Assembly: GCA_037349315.1 (NCBI GenBank)
Contig: JBAIAC010000059.1
Coordinates: forward strand, 15,160,501 to 15,224,500
Direction of reading: 5' to 3'
DNA length: 64,000 nt
Origin: Chelydra serpentina
Taxonomy: Eukaryota; Chordata; Testudines; Chelydridae
Shown here: positions 35,730 to 45,000 of the stretch, in pieces
Position numbering within the stretch: the first letter of the stretch is position 1
Layout of the letters: each line of letters starts with the position of its first letter
The notes under the pieces: generated by a model
What the model was told of the DNA's origin: nothing
Databases searched by the model: none
The model's input: only the letters and a program-made list of their open reading frames with translations
Program-made: the position numbers and the translations under genes

Positions 35730-36055
35730 CAAGATTAAGAAGGTTTGTGAGGAACTCCAGAATGGCCTAAGAAAGCTAGATAAATGGGCCACATAGTGAC
35801 AGATGAAATTTAGTGTAGACAAGTGCAAGATAACATACATTAGAATAATTTAAGCTATTCAAACATACTGATGGATTCTAAATTAGTTGGAACCTCTCAG
35901 GAGAGAGATCTGTACGTTACTGTGGACAGCTCAGTGGAGATGTCTGTTCAATGTGCAATGGCCACCAAAAAAGCAAGATGTTTGGCTGTTATAAATAGGA
36001 TAGAGGCGGTAATGTCATTCTACAAACTGATTATATTTTACAGCCTCACCTTGAA
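35730..36055 (+). mobile_element. CR1 LINE ORF2 remnant, late RT/C-terminal part
   Basis: The frame from about 35.87 kb keeps the CR1 signature order: a SQERDLYVTVDSS block, SVQCAMATKKA, and a short run into FYKLIIFYS. In CR1 ORF2 these correspond to 'ERDLGV.V..S...S.QC..A.KKAN' and 'V..PLYK.LVRP'. Upstream GGCCTAAGAAAGCTAGATAAATGG fits the 'L..L..W..KW' part before it. Degenerate, in the usual 5'-truncated style, and its 3' end is lost. Confidence 0.78.
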
Positions 36056-36887
36056 AGCTGCCAGGACTAGGGGAGCTGACGCAACAAGACAGAGATTGAA
36101 TGGTCTTGGTGTAAGAGAAATAATGGAAATGTGTAACGAGAACAGGGCCCCAGAGTCTGCCATAGACAGGCATACTCACCATGGGAACAAAGAGGAAACA
36201 AACAGAAAGAGACAGTGAGATTTCACAGTAAAGTCTATGATCAGCCCCAGCTATTGTACAGTTATTTGGAAGAAAATAAACTGAATGATTCTTTACATTT
36301 GAGGTAGCGCTTGCTTGGGGGACAGTACATCAACACATCCCCCGGGGCACTGCACAGCCATGCCCATTCCCTGCCATTGCTGTCCCCTTTCACAGCCACA
36401 GTCATCCCACAATGGGGCTCCTAAGGCCTTCAGCCAGGCAACCAAACCCATGTAGGCCCTAGAATGAAGATGACTCATTGTATTCTGATGATAATGACCA
36501 AGAACGAAGCCAGTCCAGGAATGTCACAAGCTGTTTCAAAGAGTATCATTCTTCCCGGGTGTCTTTATTTATTATAATCAGACTGGTTGCACCCACTATA
36601 ACTAAAGTTGTAAAACAGTTTTCATGCTCTAATATGCAGATATAATTTTCCTAAATGTTAACCTGAGACAGAGGCTGCTTATCATTAGTTTCTGCCTCAA
36701 TGCAATACGTTTAATGTATTGGAAGTCTAAGCAAGTTTTTCAGTGATGGTTGAGTGAAAAAACACACACAAACTTTTCTAAGAATATTGGGTTTTGTTTG
36801 TTTTTAAGAAACAACAGCATCAAAAACAACTCGAATGGAGTGTGGATTAGTGAAAGGTTTTTTTGCTGTGCACTCTCCTCTTGTGTA
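36056..36887. other. Unannotated stretch
   Basis: No gene or confident repeat seen. Confidence 0.45.
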
Positions 36888-37108
36888 CAGGCGAGTCGCA
36901 TCTTAGGCGCATTTAACGTGCGCGAATTCAGCTTGGTGCGGTCGGCAAAAACAGGAAAAAAAGAAAGAAAAACAACAATTTAAAAACTGCATCTGTAGTG
37001 CGGGTGATTCTGCCCGCCATTCAACTCAATGAGTGTTTCACTATACGCGGTTTTCGCTTTACGCGCTAACCGCGGAACGGAACCCCCACGTAAAATGAGA
37101 CTTGCCTG
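36888..37108. mobile_element. Tigger/pogo-like mariner MITE
   Basis: The element starts CAGGCGAGTC and ends GACTTGCCTG, with the dinucleotide TA on each side, the target of Tc1/mariner transposons. Longer terminal similarity exists between CAGGCGAGTCGCATCTTAGG and the reversed right end CAGGCAAGTCTCATTTTACG. The CAGGC-type terminus and CpG-rich GCG interior recall Tigger elements. No transposase; purine-rich middle. Confidence 0.8.
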
Positions 37109-37704
37109 TATTTTATTTCACGTTATGTAATACTGTTGGGTTTAACTGACAGACTCTGTTCACAAAGCTAATGGATTGAATTGCATGTGTCACATTATGA
37201 ATTATAAATCCATTTGCACTACTCTTGCCCCTGCCGCGAACATTAATATGGAACGTTAATATTCCTTTTCCCCCTCCTCACTTAACAGTACAATTTAGAT
37301 AACCACACCGACTTGGTAAACATTTAGCATGTTGGTGCTATATAAACAATAAATACTTTTAATATTTACTAGGAGTACTTTAAAAATTAGTATGGATGAA
37401 CTCACATGGACTATGCTAAATATACGTACATTCGGTTTTTAATAACATTTTTGTGTAATGTATGCAAGAGAAACAGATGCATTTTTTAAATAAAGAATCC
37501 AATTAAAGAAAGCCCAGATTTTACATTTGAGCTAAGCTATCTTGAATAAATTAAAATAAAAACGGATGAAAATACCAGTGCAAACCCATTTAGTCTCTGC
37601 ACTTAACCAGAACAGTCCTTTCTTGCACAACAGAGTCATAGGTAGCATCATCTTCATAGAAAACTACCACTAGAGTTGGTGTCATATCCAGTTCACTGAC
37701 TGAG
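37109..37704. other. Unannotated AT-rich stretch
   Basis: Nothing recognised. Confidence 0.5.
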
Positions 37705-37775
37705 GCCCCAATTCAGAAAAGCACTTGCTTAACCTTACGCATCTGTTTAAGTCCATCCCTATTCAGCAAAGTTAC
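37705..37775. repeat. Fragment of the 'AGCACTTGCTTAA' palindromic family
   Basis: GCCCCAATTCAGAAAAGCAC, TTGCTTAACCTTACGCATC and ATTCAGCAAAGTTACTC match a short palindromic repeat (arms based on AATTCAGCAAAGCACTTAAGC) known to me from sauropsid DNA; another copy lies near 42.8 kb. Confidence 0.55.
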
Positions 37776-37799
37776 TCACGAATTACTATTGGAATGGAA

Positions 37800-38068
37800 A
37801 GTATTTCATCAATCATCATCATATGATATGAAAACATCATCTGGAGTCTTCCCCAGATACACAACAGAAATTGAACATTTGTCTTTTTTACATTATTATT
37901 GACAATTCTGCCATTTCCATCTAATAATGGAATAATACCATTGTTAGGTTTCCTTCTGTTCCTATATATTTTTAAATCCTTCTTATTGTCCTTAATTCTA
38001 CTGGCCTTTGATTTCTCCTTGTGTCCTTTTGCTTCCATTATCAGTTTTCTACCATTCCTAGCTAGGTA
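37800..38068 (-). mobile_element. CR1 ORF2 fragment, endonuclease-RT linker
   Basis: The minus-strand frame contains KDNKKDLKIYRNRRKPNNG followed by IIPLLDGNGRIV and a short run ending NVQF. In CR1 ORF2 the corresponding order is 'K.NKK.F..YI..KRK...G..PLL...G.LV..' just before the reverse transcriptase. It is thus an internal LINE piece with both ends missing. It adjoins the DIRS-like remnant at about 38.07 kb. Confidence 0.65.
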
Positions 38069-38269
38069 CGCTCCCTTTCTTCAAGTGCTAGTCCCTATGT
38101 GTATTCCCTACAGGTTTTTGATATGCAGTATTCAAACAGGAGGAGGTGCGAGGATGCAGTTGGTATGGATGTCTGTAACACTGCTTACTCCACAGCTACA
38201 TCTTCTGCATCTTCTGCTGGACTTAGGCATAATGCTTTGTAAAGGTGTGGATGGAGCTTCAAGTAGCCA

Positions 38270-38430
38270 CATTCCAAATGTCCATTTGCCAATAAAGACA
38301 TTTAGTTGGCGTAGATCAAGAATTGGTCTCCATCCATTTGTCTTGGGAACTATGAAATATGGAGAGTAGAAACCCTGCCCTTGATGGCTCTCTATGGCCC
38401 CTTTCTGAAGGAGAGAGTTCACCTCCTGTC
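38270..38430 (-). pseudogene. Reverse transcriptase N-terminal fragment (DIRS-like)
   Basis: The frame contains LLQKGAIES, GFYSPYFIVPK and GWRPILDLRQLN, the first conserved blocks of DIRS and Gypsy-type reverse transcriptases, then FIGKWTFGM before similarity stops. The catalytic YxDD region is absent. In the parent this enzyme copies element RNA to DNA; here it is a dead fragment. It lies directly downstream of the gag-like remnant. Confidence 0.8.
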
Positions 38431-38559
38431 CTGATGAAGCATCTCCTCCTGAGAGTAGTCTCTGAGAAGGGGCTAGGAAAGGAATTGGAGGTGAGAAACT
38501 CAGTTGTGAGCCAGAGTGGACGTGCTGTAGTACAGTTGTCTGTTATGGCCCTCCACTTG

Positions 38560-40490
38560 TGTGCAAAGTGGGTAAGGTGACCACCAAAGGTTTGGGGGGC
38601 AATACGGCATAGCATCGATATCTGTAGGCAATCCTTGAGTCTCCCATCAAAACAAACCCTTGTATGATGGGTGGGACTGGGCAGTGGAGGAAGCTGCAGA
38701 CCTGTCTCTCTGAAACCTTTGTCATTTGTGTAGTAAAGGCGCTAGTGATAAAATGCTGGGGTGGGGGTGCTCTAAATCTGTAAGCTTGCATGTGGTGTTT
38801 TCTCTTTGGGGCCAGAGTGTAAATGCCATGGGAGCAGAGTGTTGTCCTAGAGTCCTTAAGAGAGTATAGTGACTCAGTCTTCTCATTGAAGATATTAGAT
38901 TCAAAGGGCAAGTCCTCAGTGGTTTTCTGGACCTCCCTGGTGAACCCAAAAAGCAAAACCACAATTCTTGCCTTGTGACTACAGCTGTGGAAATGGCTCT
39001 AGACACAGAATTAGCTGCATCCACTGCTGATTGAAATGATGTCTTAGACACCAACCTGCCTTCACCAACGAAGGCTTGGACTTGAGCCCTCTCTTCCCAG
39101 GGAAGTCTGTCTCAGAATTTCAGAAATTTAGAATATTTTAGGAAGTCGTACTTTGTTAACAATGCCTGGTAGTTGGCAACTCTGACCTCAGTTGCCATGC
39201 TCTGTAACAGGTACTGGTACTGTGGTCAGCAGGCAGGGAATGGGATGATGTAGCAACTGCCTCACTGGGTGAGAAGGATGACAACTCTCATGAGTGGCGG
39301 ACCAGGTTTGATTTCTTCCTCTGCAAACTCCAATGGAGCCAGTTGGTACTGTCTGGGAGAGGAAGGTATGTGTGATTCTTGCATGGATCCAGGTCATCTA
39401 TTATATGGCTCCAATGGTGCCCAGTAAGGCCAGAAGGAAGGAAGTAGTGGCTGGGAGGAGCCCCAAAGCATTGGTCCCTTGGGTACTCATAACCAGGAGA
39501 AGGATGGCTCCAAGACTTCCTATAGGTTCCGGGCTTGATTCCCTCAGGGGGAAGGCTTCTCTCAAGCATCGGATTCATTTGATGAAAAGGTAGGCTCCTG
39601 TTCTACTGCTGGTACTGGTGGAAGAATTTCTGACTTGTGGATGCAGAAGGGGAGAAGAACCCCTTCGCCTCAAAGTGGTTTCTGGCATGAAAACGTCTAT
39701 AAGGAGGACTGGGCCCAACAGAGGAGGGGATCGAAGATAGGGCAGAGCAAAAATATAATCCAGTGAGGTAAAGGCTTCAGCCTCAGCCCTTCATGGAGCT
39801 CATGGAGTCTCTGAGGTGGGAACCGACAGACCCAGGACATCCAATGATCAGGTACTCAGACAATCCCAGGTGGAGTATACTGGAACCATCAAATGGAGGT
39901 CCAACATGGAGCTCCCAGGCAGGACTGACAAGTGTCGATCTTTTGGCCTGTGAGACAGAGCTGGAGGTAGTACCACCAGATTCTTCTTCCCTAGCATCTT
40001 TCATTCTTCGACAGAAGGTTTATGCAGATTTAATTCCTTAGGATCGAGATGAGGAGGGATCCTTTTGCTTAGAGGCAGACCTGGATAGTCATCTGTTCTC
40101 ATGCCTATGGTCATGAGAATAGGCATGGCCATGACCTCTCATGAAAGAGTTTCTCAGGCTCAACTGTTTTAGCCTCGATTCCAGAGCTCATGCTCAGAGG
40201 CCGCTGCTCATGGGGGTGTCCCTGGGGTGGATATGACTGGGGACTCATGGTGTTCTCCAAGAGGTGCTTTTGCAGACAGAGGTCACATCCCTCATGAGTT
40301 TGAGGAGGAAAGGAACAGCAGATGCTGCACTTGGCAGCGATTTGAGCCTCTCCAAGGCAATAAAGGCAAGAGTTCATTGCTGATGGAGAAGAAACAGGGG
40401 CAGGAGATACAGTTCTTAAACCTCAGGACTCTTGGCATAGTCCTTCTCAGTGAGGAGAAGCTCCCTGAGGTGAGGGCACTAACTAACAAT
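38560..40490 (-). pseudogene. DIRS gag-like pseudogene, LAP2-alpha related
   Basis: At the start, a FKNCISCPC block and, in another frame, CLYCLGEAQIAAKCSIC form the zinc-knuckle-like head of the DIRS Gag-type protein. A long Ser-rich, acidic linker region follows with many stops. Near the end, SFQSAVDAANSVSRAISTAV is followed, after a frame change, by EDLPFESNIFNEKTESLYSL and KDSRTTL, the conserved C-terminal half. DIRS Gag is the published source of the vertebrate LAP2-alpha exon, which explains why such relics are often misnamed 'lamina-associated polypeptide 2'. There are at least three frame changes plus in-frame stops. Confidence 0.75.
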
Positions 40491-40820
40491 ACTGGCTATA
40501 AAAATACTAAAACACTAACTTATTTAAAACTATTTACAATATATATTTCCAGGTATTGGAAGTAGAAGAAGGCCATAACAGACACAAAGAATTCCGACTC
40601 CGGCCATGTGGCAGTAAGAAGGAATCGAAGAGGCGTCAGTCCTTCATGCCCTTGGTTCAGAGCACAAGGGGAGCAGCTGCATATGCATGGACCACAGGAC
40701 ACTACTTATGACAAACCTCCATTCTCAGGAGCATGGAGCTCATGCGTATCTACCTGTGAAGGCACATAGGAAGCAGCACTTGAATAACCACACAGATCAG
40801 TTCCTCTTTATCTGTCAAGC

Positions 40821-42759
40821 TGAGTCTATTACAAAATTCCCCCATGTTGATTGCAATGCTTTTTAGTTAGAAAATTGTCATCTATAATATTTAAAAATTC
40901 CAAGTTTGTTTTAGTAGTGGCAGCATGAGATCTCCAGCATGTGTCACTCAAGGGATTTACAATGGAAGTTCTCCATGATAATACAGCTTTTTTTCCCCTA
41001 CCTGTGATAGGTGCTTCAGAAACCAGTCATCCTGTTCTCTAGTGTGATTTGGTGAGTGTAGTGGATACCAAGTAGCACCCAATCTTGTATTTTATCTGTT
41101 AGGACACTGATCTAGAAGCATACAAAATCATTTGCTTCTCAGTTGTCAGTGACTTGAAAACTGGGTAATGTAATTTTTTAACAGAGTGCCACCAACCCCT
41201 CCCCTTTTAGTCACTTCATCCTTCCTAAATATTAATAAGTTATAACAAGTGATTGTAATATTCCAACCATGCAAATCTCCCCCCAAGATTTCATACTGAA
41301 GTGCTTTGTTGAATCAGGGCTTAAAGGAGGGCATTTCCTTTGATACAAAATGTAGCCTACAAGCAGAAGACTCAGCCAAGCTAAACAATGGAAAAACTTT
41401 TCCACTACATGGGTACATGAACTGATGCAATATCTCAGCCTCCATCAATCAAATCCACAATAAAGACAGGTGAAGTTCCTATAGGAAGAGGACTATGAGC
41501 CCCTTCCTATTCTTGTTGAAGCCTTTTCTTGTCATCACAGGGTCTCTGTGCAATTCATTCAGGCTGAAGAATCACAAGTAGAGGAGAACGTGCGCTAGTT
41601 GATTTTTCAAATAACATTTTTCTGAACAGTGCCAAGTTTGTATTTTGAGTAAGAAGAACAGCCTGTTAAAATGACAACAGACCTCAGTTATACTGCATTT
41701 TAAATGAACCCTTTTAAATGACTGCTTAAGAAAGGAACACGCCTCTTCCATAAATAAAACATCCATTAATCCACGGGGGGAAATATATTGATCTCTTTTT
41801 AGGAAAAGGAAGGGGGTATTAAAAAAGCCAAATATTTTAAACATTTCACACACATTTTTATAATGATTTGTCTTTTCAAATCACAGCCTAGTGGTGAAAT
41901 AGGAGCTTTTTATAGGAGAATAAAGAGCTTGAGTAGTCATTGTTTCTTAGAAACACACATCAACATCCTGAAAAATATTGTGTGTGAAATGCCATTCCCT
42001 TTTTGTGATGTTAAAAGCCTGTTCTCATTTGCCCACTAACCAGGAAAAGATGCTGAAAAACTCAGTATTTGTATAAATTCTTTACCATTTACATCAATCA
42101 TCTCGTCTTACCTTGTCATTTGTCATCTCTGCATACAACATCTAACTATTTCTATTAAGGAAAAACGTGAAGCACTCATTCCTGAAAGAGTTAGCCTCTC
42201 GTTCCAATTTCTCAACGGAGTATTCTGTGGAGGCTACTGTTTGAGATAAAAATAATTTGTTCTCTGTCTTACAGAGACGCAAGACATTCTGTAGCCTCAA
42301 AGTGCCATTGAAACAGGCTCTGGATGTTCATTCACCTAGCCTAATTCTGTGTGTTATTTGTGGCTAAAGCATCTCTGAATGAGAACAATCAAATAATTTC
42401 CAATTTACTGAGCACAAATTCCCTGTGCTTGCTTGTCTTCCTCGATCTCTTCTAACTCTATTCTTTCTTTCATTTCACCTCTGGCTCTGCTACTCTTATG
42501 TCATTTTTTTACTGCAATGCCTTCACTCACCTCTGCCATTTTTTCTACTGATCATGTTATTTATAACTGTGGGGGAAAGTCACTGGGATTGGAGCGACTA
42601 ACTCCCCTTTCTGCCTTTGAAAACTCCCAAGATGTTCTAACGCTCTATTGACAGTCTCCTTCCATTGTTTGTATCACTTCTCAGTTCCACACTGAAGATT
42701 CACAAGCCTCCCATGTACAGTAAAGGCATCTATGACTGTGTTAATTTTGGCATGGACAC
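40821..42759. other. Unannotated stretch
   Basis: Almost 2 kb that looks like unique sequence; no gene or repeat recognised. TAAT-rich segments at 41.9-42.4 kb could be conserved non-coding DNA, unproven. Confidence 0.4.
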
Positions 42760-42885
42760 AGGAAAGCATTTCAGCATGTTCTTAAGTTCATCTTTACTCA
42801 GAAAAGTGCAAAAGCTTGTGTCTAACTGGAACTTATGCATCTGCTTAAAATTAAGCATGTATGTAGGTGCTTTTCTGAATAAGAA
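42760..42885. mobile_element. 'AGCACTTAAGCATG' palindromic MITE copy
   Basis: AAAGCATTTCAGCATGTTC at the left and CTTAAAATTAAGCATGTATG followed by GTGCTTTTCTGAATAAG at the right are inverted arms of the same family as the fragment at 37.7 kb. Confidence 0.6.
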
Positions 42886-43249
42886 AAACTATTTGGTTTC
42901 ATATGAAGCAGGAAAAACCCTAGAACTGGGCTGTGTTAGCTTTATCAAACCTAAACTCAGCAACTAATGGTCGCAAAGAGAATATATACAATCAACTTCC
43001 ATTTTAACTGAATGGTTTCCCACATGTTTTGCTACAGAGGCTCTCACTTGATCAAGAGAGACTGTAACTAGATGGCTTTCCCTGTTGGCAGAAGAGCCTG
43101 GGGCTAAGGAAACCTGATGATTTCAGAATAAGCCCCATTTAAGGGGAATCAGGTAAATTCCCCATAAAGAGCAGAAGGTGGCTGCAATAATAGGAACGAG
43201 AGCCAGGCTTATGGGGAGTCACCGGTCAATGCTCTGGAACTACTCTGTA
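42886..43249. other. Unannotated short stretch
   Basis: Nothing recognised apart from AT-rich spacer and an AAGGGGAATCAGGTAAATT-like segment. Confidence 0.45.
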
Positions 43250-43869
43250 TGAAGCCAGTCAGGACTCTGGGGGAGCATGCCTCCTCTCTCTGAGCCCACT
43301 GTCTCCAGGGCAAGAAGCCTACACAGCTTCGACCTTCCTGGGTCTGACCTCAGAGCATTCAGCATCCCTTTACATACCATGTGCTTCCCTCAGCGAGTTC
43401 GCCCAGGCAGGGCTCCTGGGGAAGCCAGAGGGCCCTGCATCCCAACTCCGCAGACGTGACTCTCAGCCAGTCGGTAAAACAGAAGGTTTATTAGTCGACA
43501 GAAACACAGCATAGAACAGAGATTGCTATTACAGAAATCAGTGACTTTCAGCCAAGTCCATCTTGGGAGTCCTGGGCCACATGCCCTGGACTCCCCATCT
43601 TCCAGTCCCCCACACGCAGACTGCCAGCTTCCAGCTCCCCGACCTCCGACACCCCCCTGTTGCTCCTCCTCCTTTTCTTTGTCTCGCTTCCCAGGGCAAA
43701 AGTTGTCACCTGGTTGCATCCCCCCTCCTGGGTCTCAGGTTACATAGGTGCAAACAGCTGGGCAGCCTCACCTGCCCCGAGGGCCTCAGCAAAATCACAC
43801 ATCCAATTCCCACCACCGAAGTATTAGTGCAGTACACTGAGAAACTGAGGTACACACAGTATTAGTACA
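43250..43869 (-). mobile_element. Probable solo LTR, minus orientation
   Basis: The block is GC-rich and reads as a turtle-type LTR in reverse: plus-strand AACAGAAGGTTTATTAGTCG gives a CTAATAAACCTTCTG polyadenylation region on the minus strand, followed by CTGAGAGTCACGTCTGCGG. Its probable 5' end is TGTACTAATACTGTGTG at 43869. The left boundary and target duplication were not resolved. No attached coding genes. Confidence 0.6.
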
Positions 43870-43888
43870 GGACAGTAAGACTCACATG

Positions 43889-44071
43889 TAGGGTGACCAG
43901 ACGTCCCGATAAAATCAGGACTGTCCTGATTTTTTGTTCTTTGTCCCATGTCCCGACCGATATCGGGGCTTCTGCGGGTTTTTTTTTTTTTTGCTTGGAC
44001 AACTCCGGCCAGGTTTTTTTTTGCTTCCCTCATGTGTCCTGATTTTGGGGTCCTTTAATCTGGTCACCCTA
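43889..44071. mobile_element. hAT-type MITE, TAGGGTGACCAG termini
   Basis: Inverted termini TAGGGTGACCAG are exact on both ends and the element is flanked by an exact 8-base duplication, CTCACATG, at 43881-43888 and 44072-44079. The interior has paired GTCCCGAT and CTGTCCTGATTTT units plus T-rich tracts. It has no coding capacity. Confidence 0.93.
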
Positions 44072-44079
44072 CTCACATG

Positions 44080-44444
44080 CAACATAAAAAAATGAATAAA
44101 ACCCCCACTTTGTCACAAGGGGTGATGAGAAAAGGGAAGGGCAGGAGAGAGAGAGAGAGGCAAAAAGCTCAGAATAGGAAAAAGCTCTCCAGACAGAGAG
44201 GCCTGGGAGAGATCTTGATTAAGCAGGGAAGAGACAGAGAGACCCAGAGGAGAACTTAAGAGGCTTGGTAGGAAGAGGCCCCTGGAAAACTGCAGCACAG
44301 GTAAAGGAGCAGATTTAGCTGTTTAGTACAGGGTGCTGGGCAGGAACCCAGACTATAGGGTGGGACAGGGTCCATGTACTGGTCCCATAGAAGTCCATAA
44401 CAAGGGTTATTGAGCCCAGCAAGGGAACTAGAGGCTAAGCCTAA
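44080..44444. repeat. Unclassified repeat-like block, left part
   Basis: Purine-rich sequence rich in GAGA, followed by a segment (GGTCCATGTACTGGTCCC and neighbours) that recalls LTR or leader sequence of turtle retroelements. The Harbinger-type element interrupts it; a right part follows to about 45.0 kb. Confidence 0.35.
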
Positions 44445-44734
44445 GGGTACGTCTATACTACCCGCCAAATCGGCGGGTAGTAATCAATCTATTGGGGATC
44501 GATTTATCGCGTCTCATCTAGACGCGATAAATCGATTCCAGAAGCGCTCCCCGTCGACTCCAGAACGGCGAGAGGTGGAAGCGGAGTCGACGGGGGAGCG
44601 AGCCTGCGCCACGTGGACCTGATGTAAGTAAAATGACTTCGATCTAGGAAACATAGACTTCAGCTACGCTATTCTCGTAGCTGAAGTTGCGTATCCTAGA
44701 TCGATCCCCCCCCACCCCCACTGTAGACCAGCCC
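44445..44734. mobile_element. PIF/Harbinger-type MITE, opposite orientation
   Basis: Termini GGGTACGTCTATACTA and (reverse) GGGCTGGTCTACAGT correspond to those of the copy at 28.0 kb but swapped. Flanks are TAA on the left and TTA on the right, so the 3-base target is imperfect. Hairpin units are clear: CGATTTATCGCGTCTCATC against TAGACGCGATAAATCGATTC, CCCCGTCGACTCC against GGAGTCGACGGGG, and CTTCAGCTACGCTATTC against TCGTAGCTGAAGTTGCG. Confidence 0.85.
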
Positions 44735-44737
44735 TTA

Positions 44738-45000
44738 GACAGGAAATGCTTCAGAGAGAGGAAAGGATTTTTGTTTGTGTTGAAGACATTTGGGGACTTT
44801 CAGTTTGGACAATTGTGACCCTGGAAGGAGTGGACTTTAGATGGTAACCCAGCAGGAGGACCAAACCACTGGATGAGAAACTGCCACAGCAACCATCAGC
44901 AACGGGCATTAGGCCAGAAAGAAAGCTGCTTTGCCAGACCTGGCCAAGAGGGGGCACCAAGCAGCGAGTGGATTCTGTTACAGGGACTAAAACATCAAAG
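44738..45000. repeat. Unclassified repeat-like block, right part
   Basis: Continues the block left of the Harbinger-type element. GACCCTGGAAGGAGTGGAC and CCAGACCTGGCCAAGAGG resemble retroelement leader or LTR sequence I recall from turtle DNA. A CTCF-like CCAAGAGGGGGC lies at about 44943-44954, two mismatches from the core. Confidence 0.35.

Larger units (their letters stand above)
38070..40820 (-). mobile_element. Decayed DIRS-like tyrosine-recombinase retrotransposon
   Basis: On the minus strand, gag-like sequence (about 40.49-38.56 kb) is followed by a reverse-transcriptase fragment (about 38.43-38.27 kb), the DIRS gene order. The outer sequences (about 40.8-40.5 kb and 38.12-38.07 kb) look like its terminal regions; the latter has the CACATAGGGACTAG wording I recall from turtle DIRS ends. 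No ribonuclease H, methyltransferase or recombinase region survives before the break. All frames are interrupted. A Gypsy-type source is the alternative. Confidence 0.7.

Noticed and set aside
37899..38369. 156-codon plus-strand frame, the longest in the window
   Set aside because: It lies antisense to both the CR1 linker fragment and the DIRS reverse-transcriptase fragment, whose conserved motifs are read on the minus strand.
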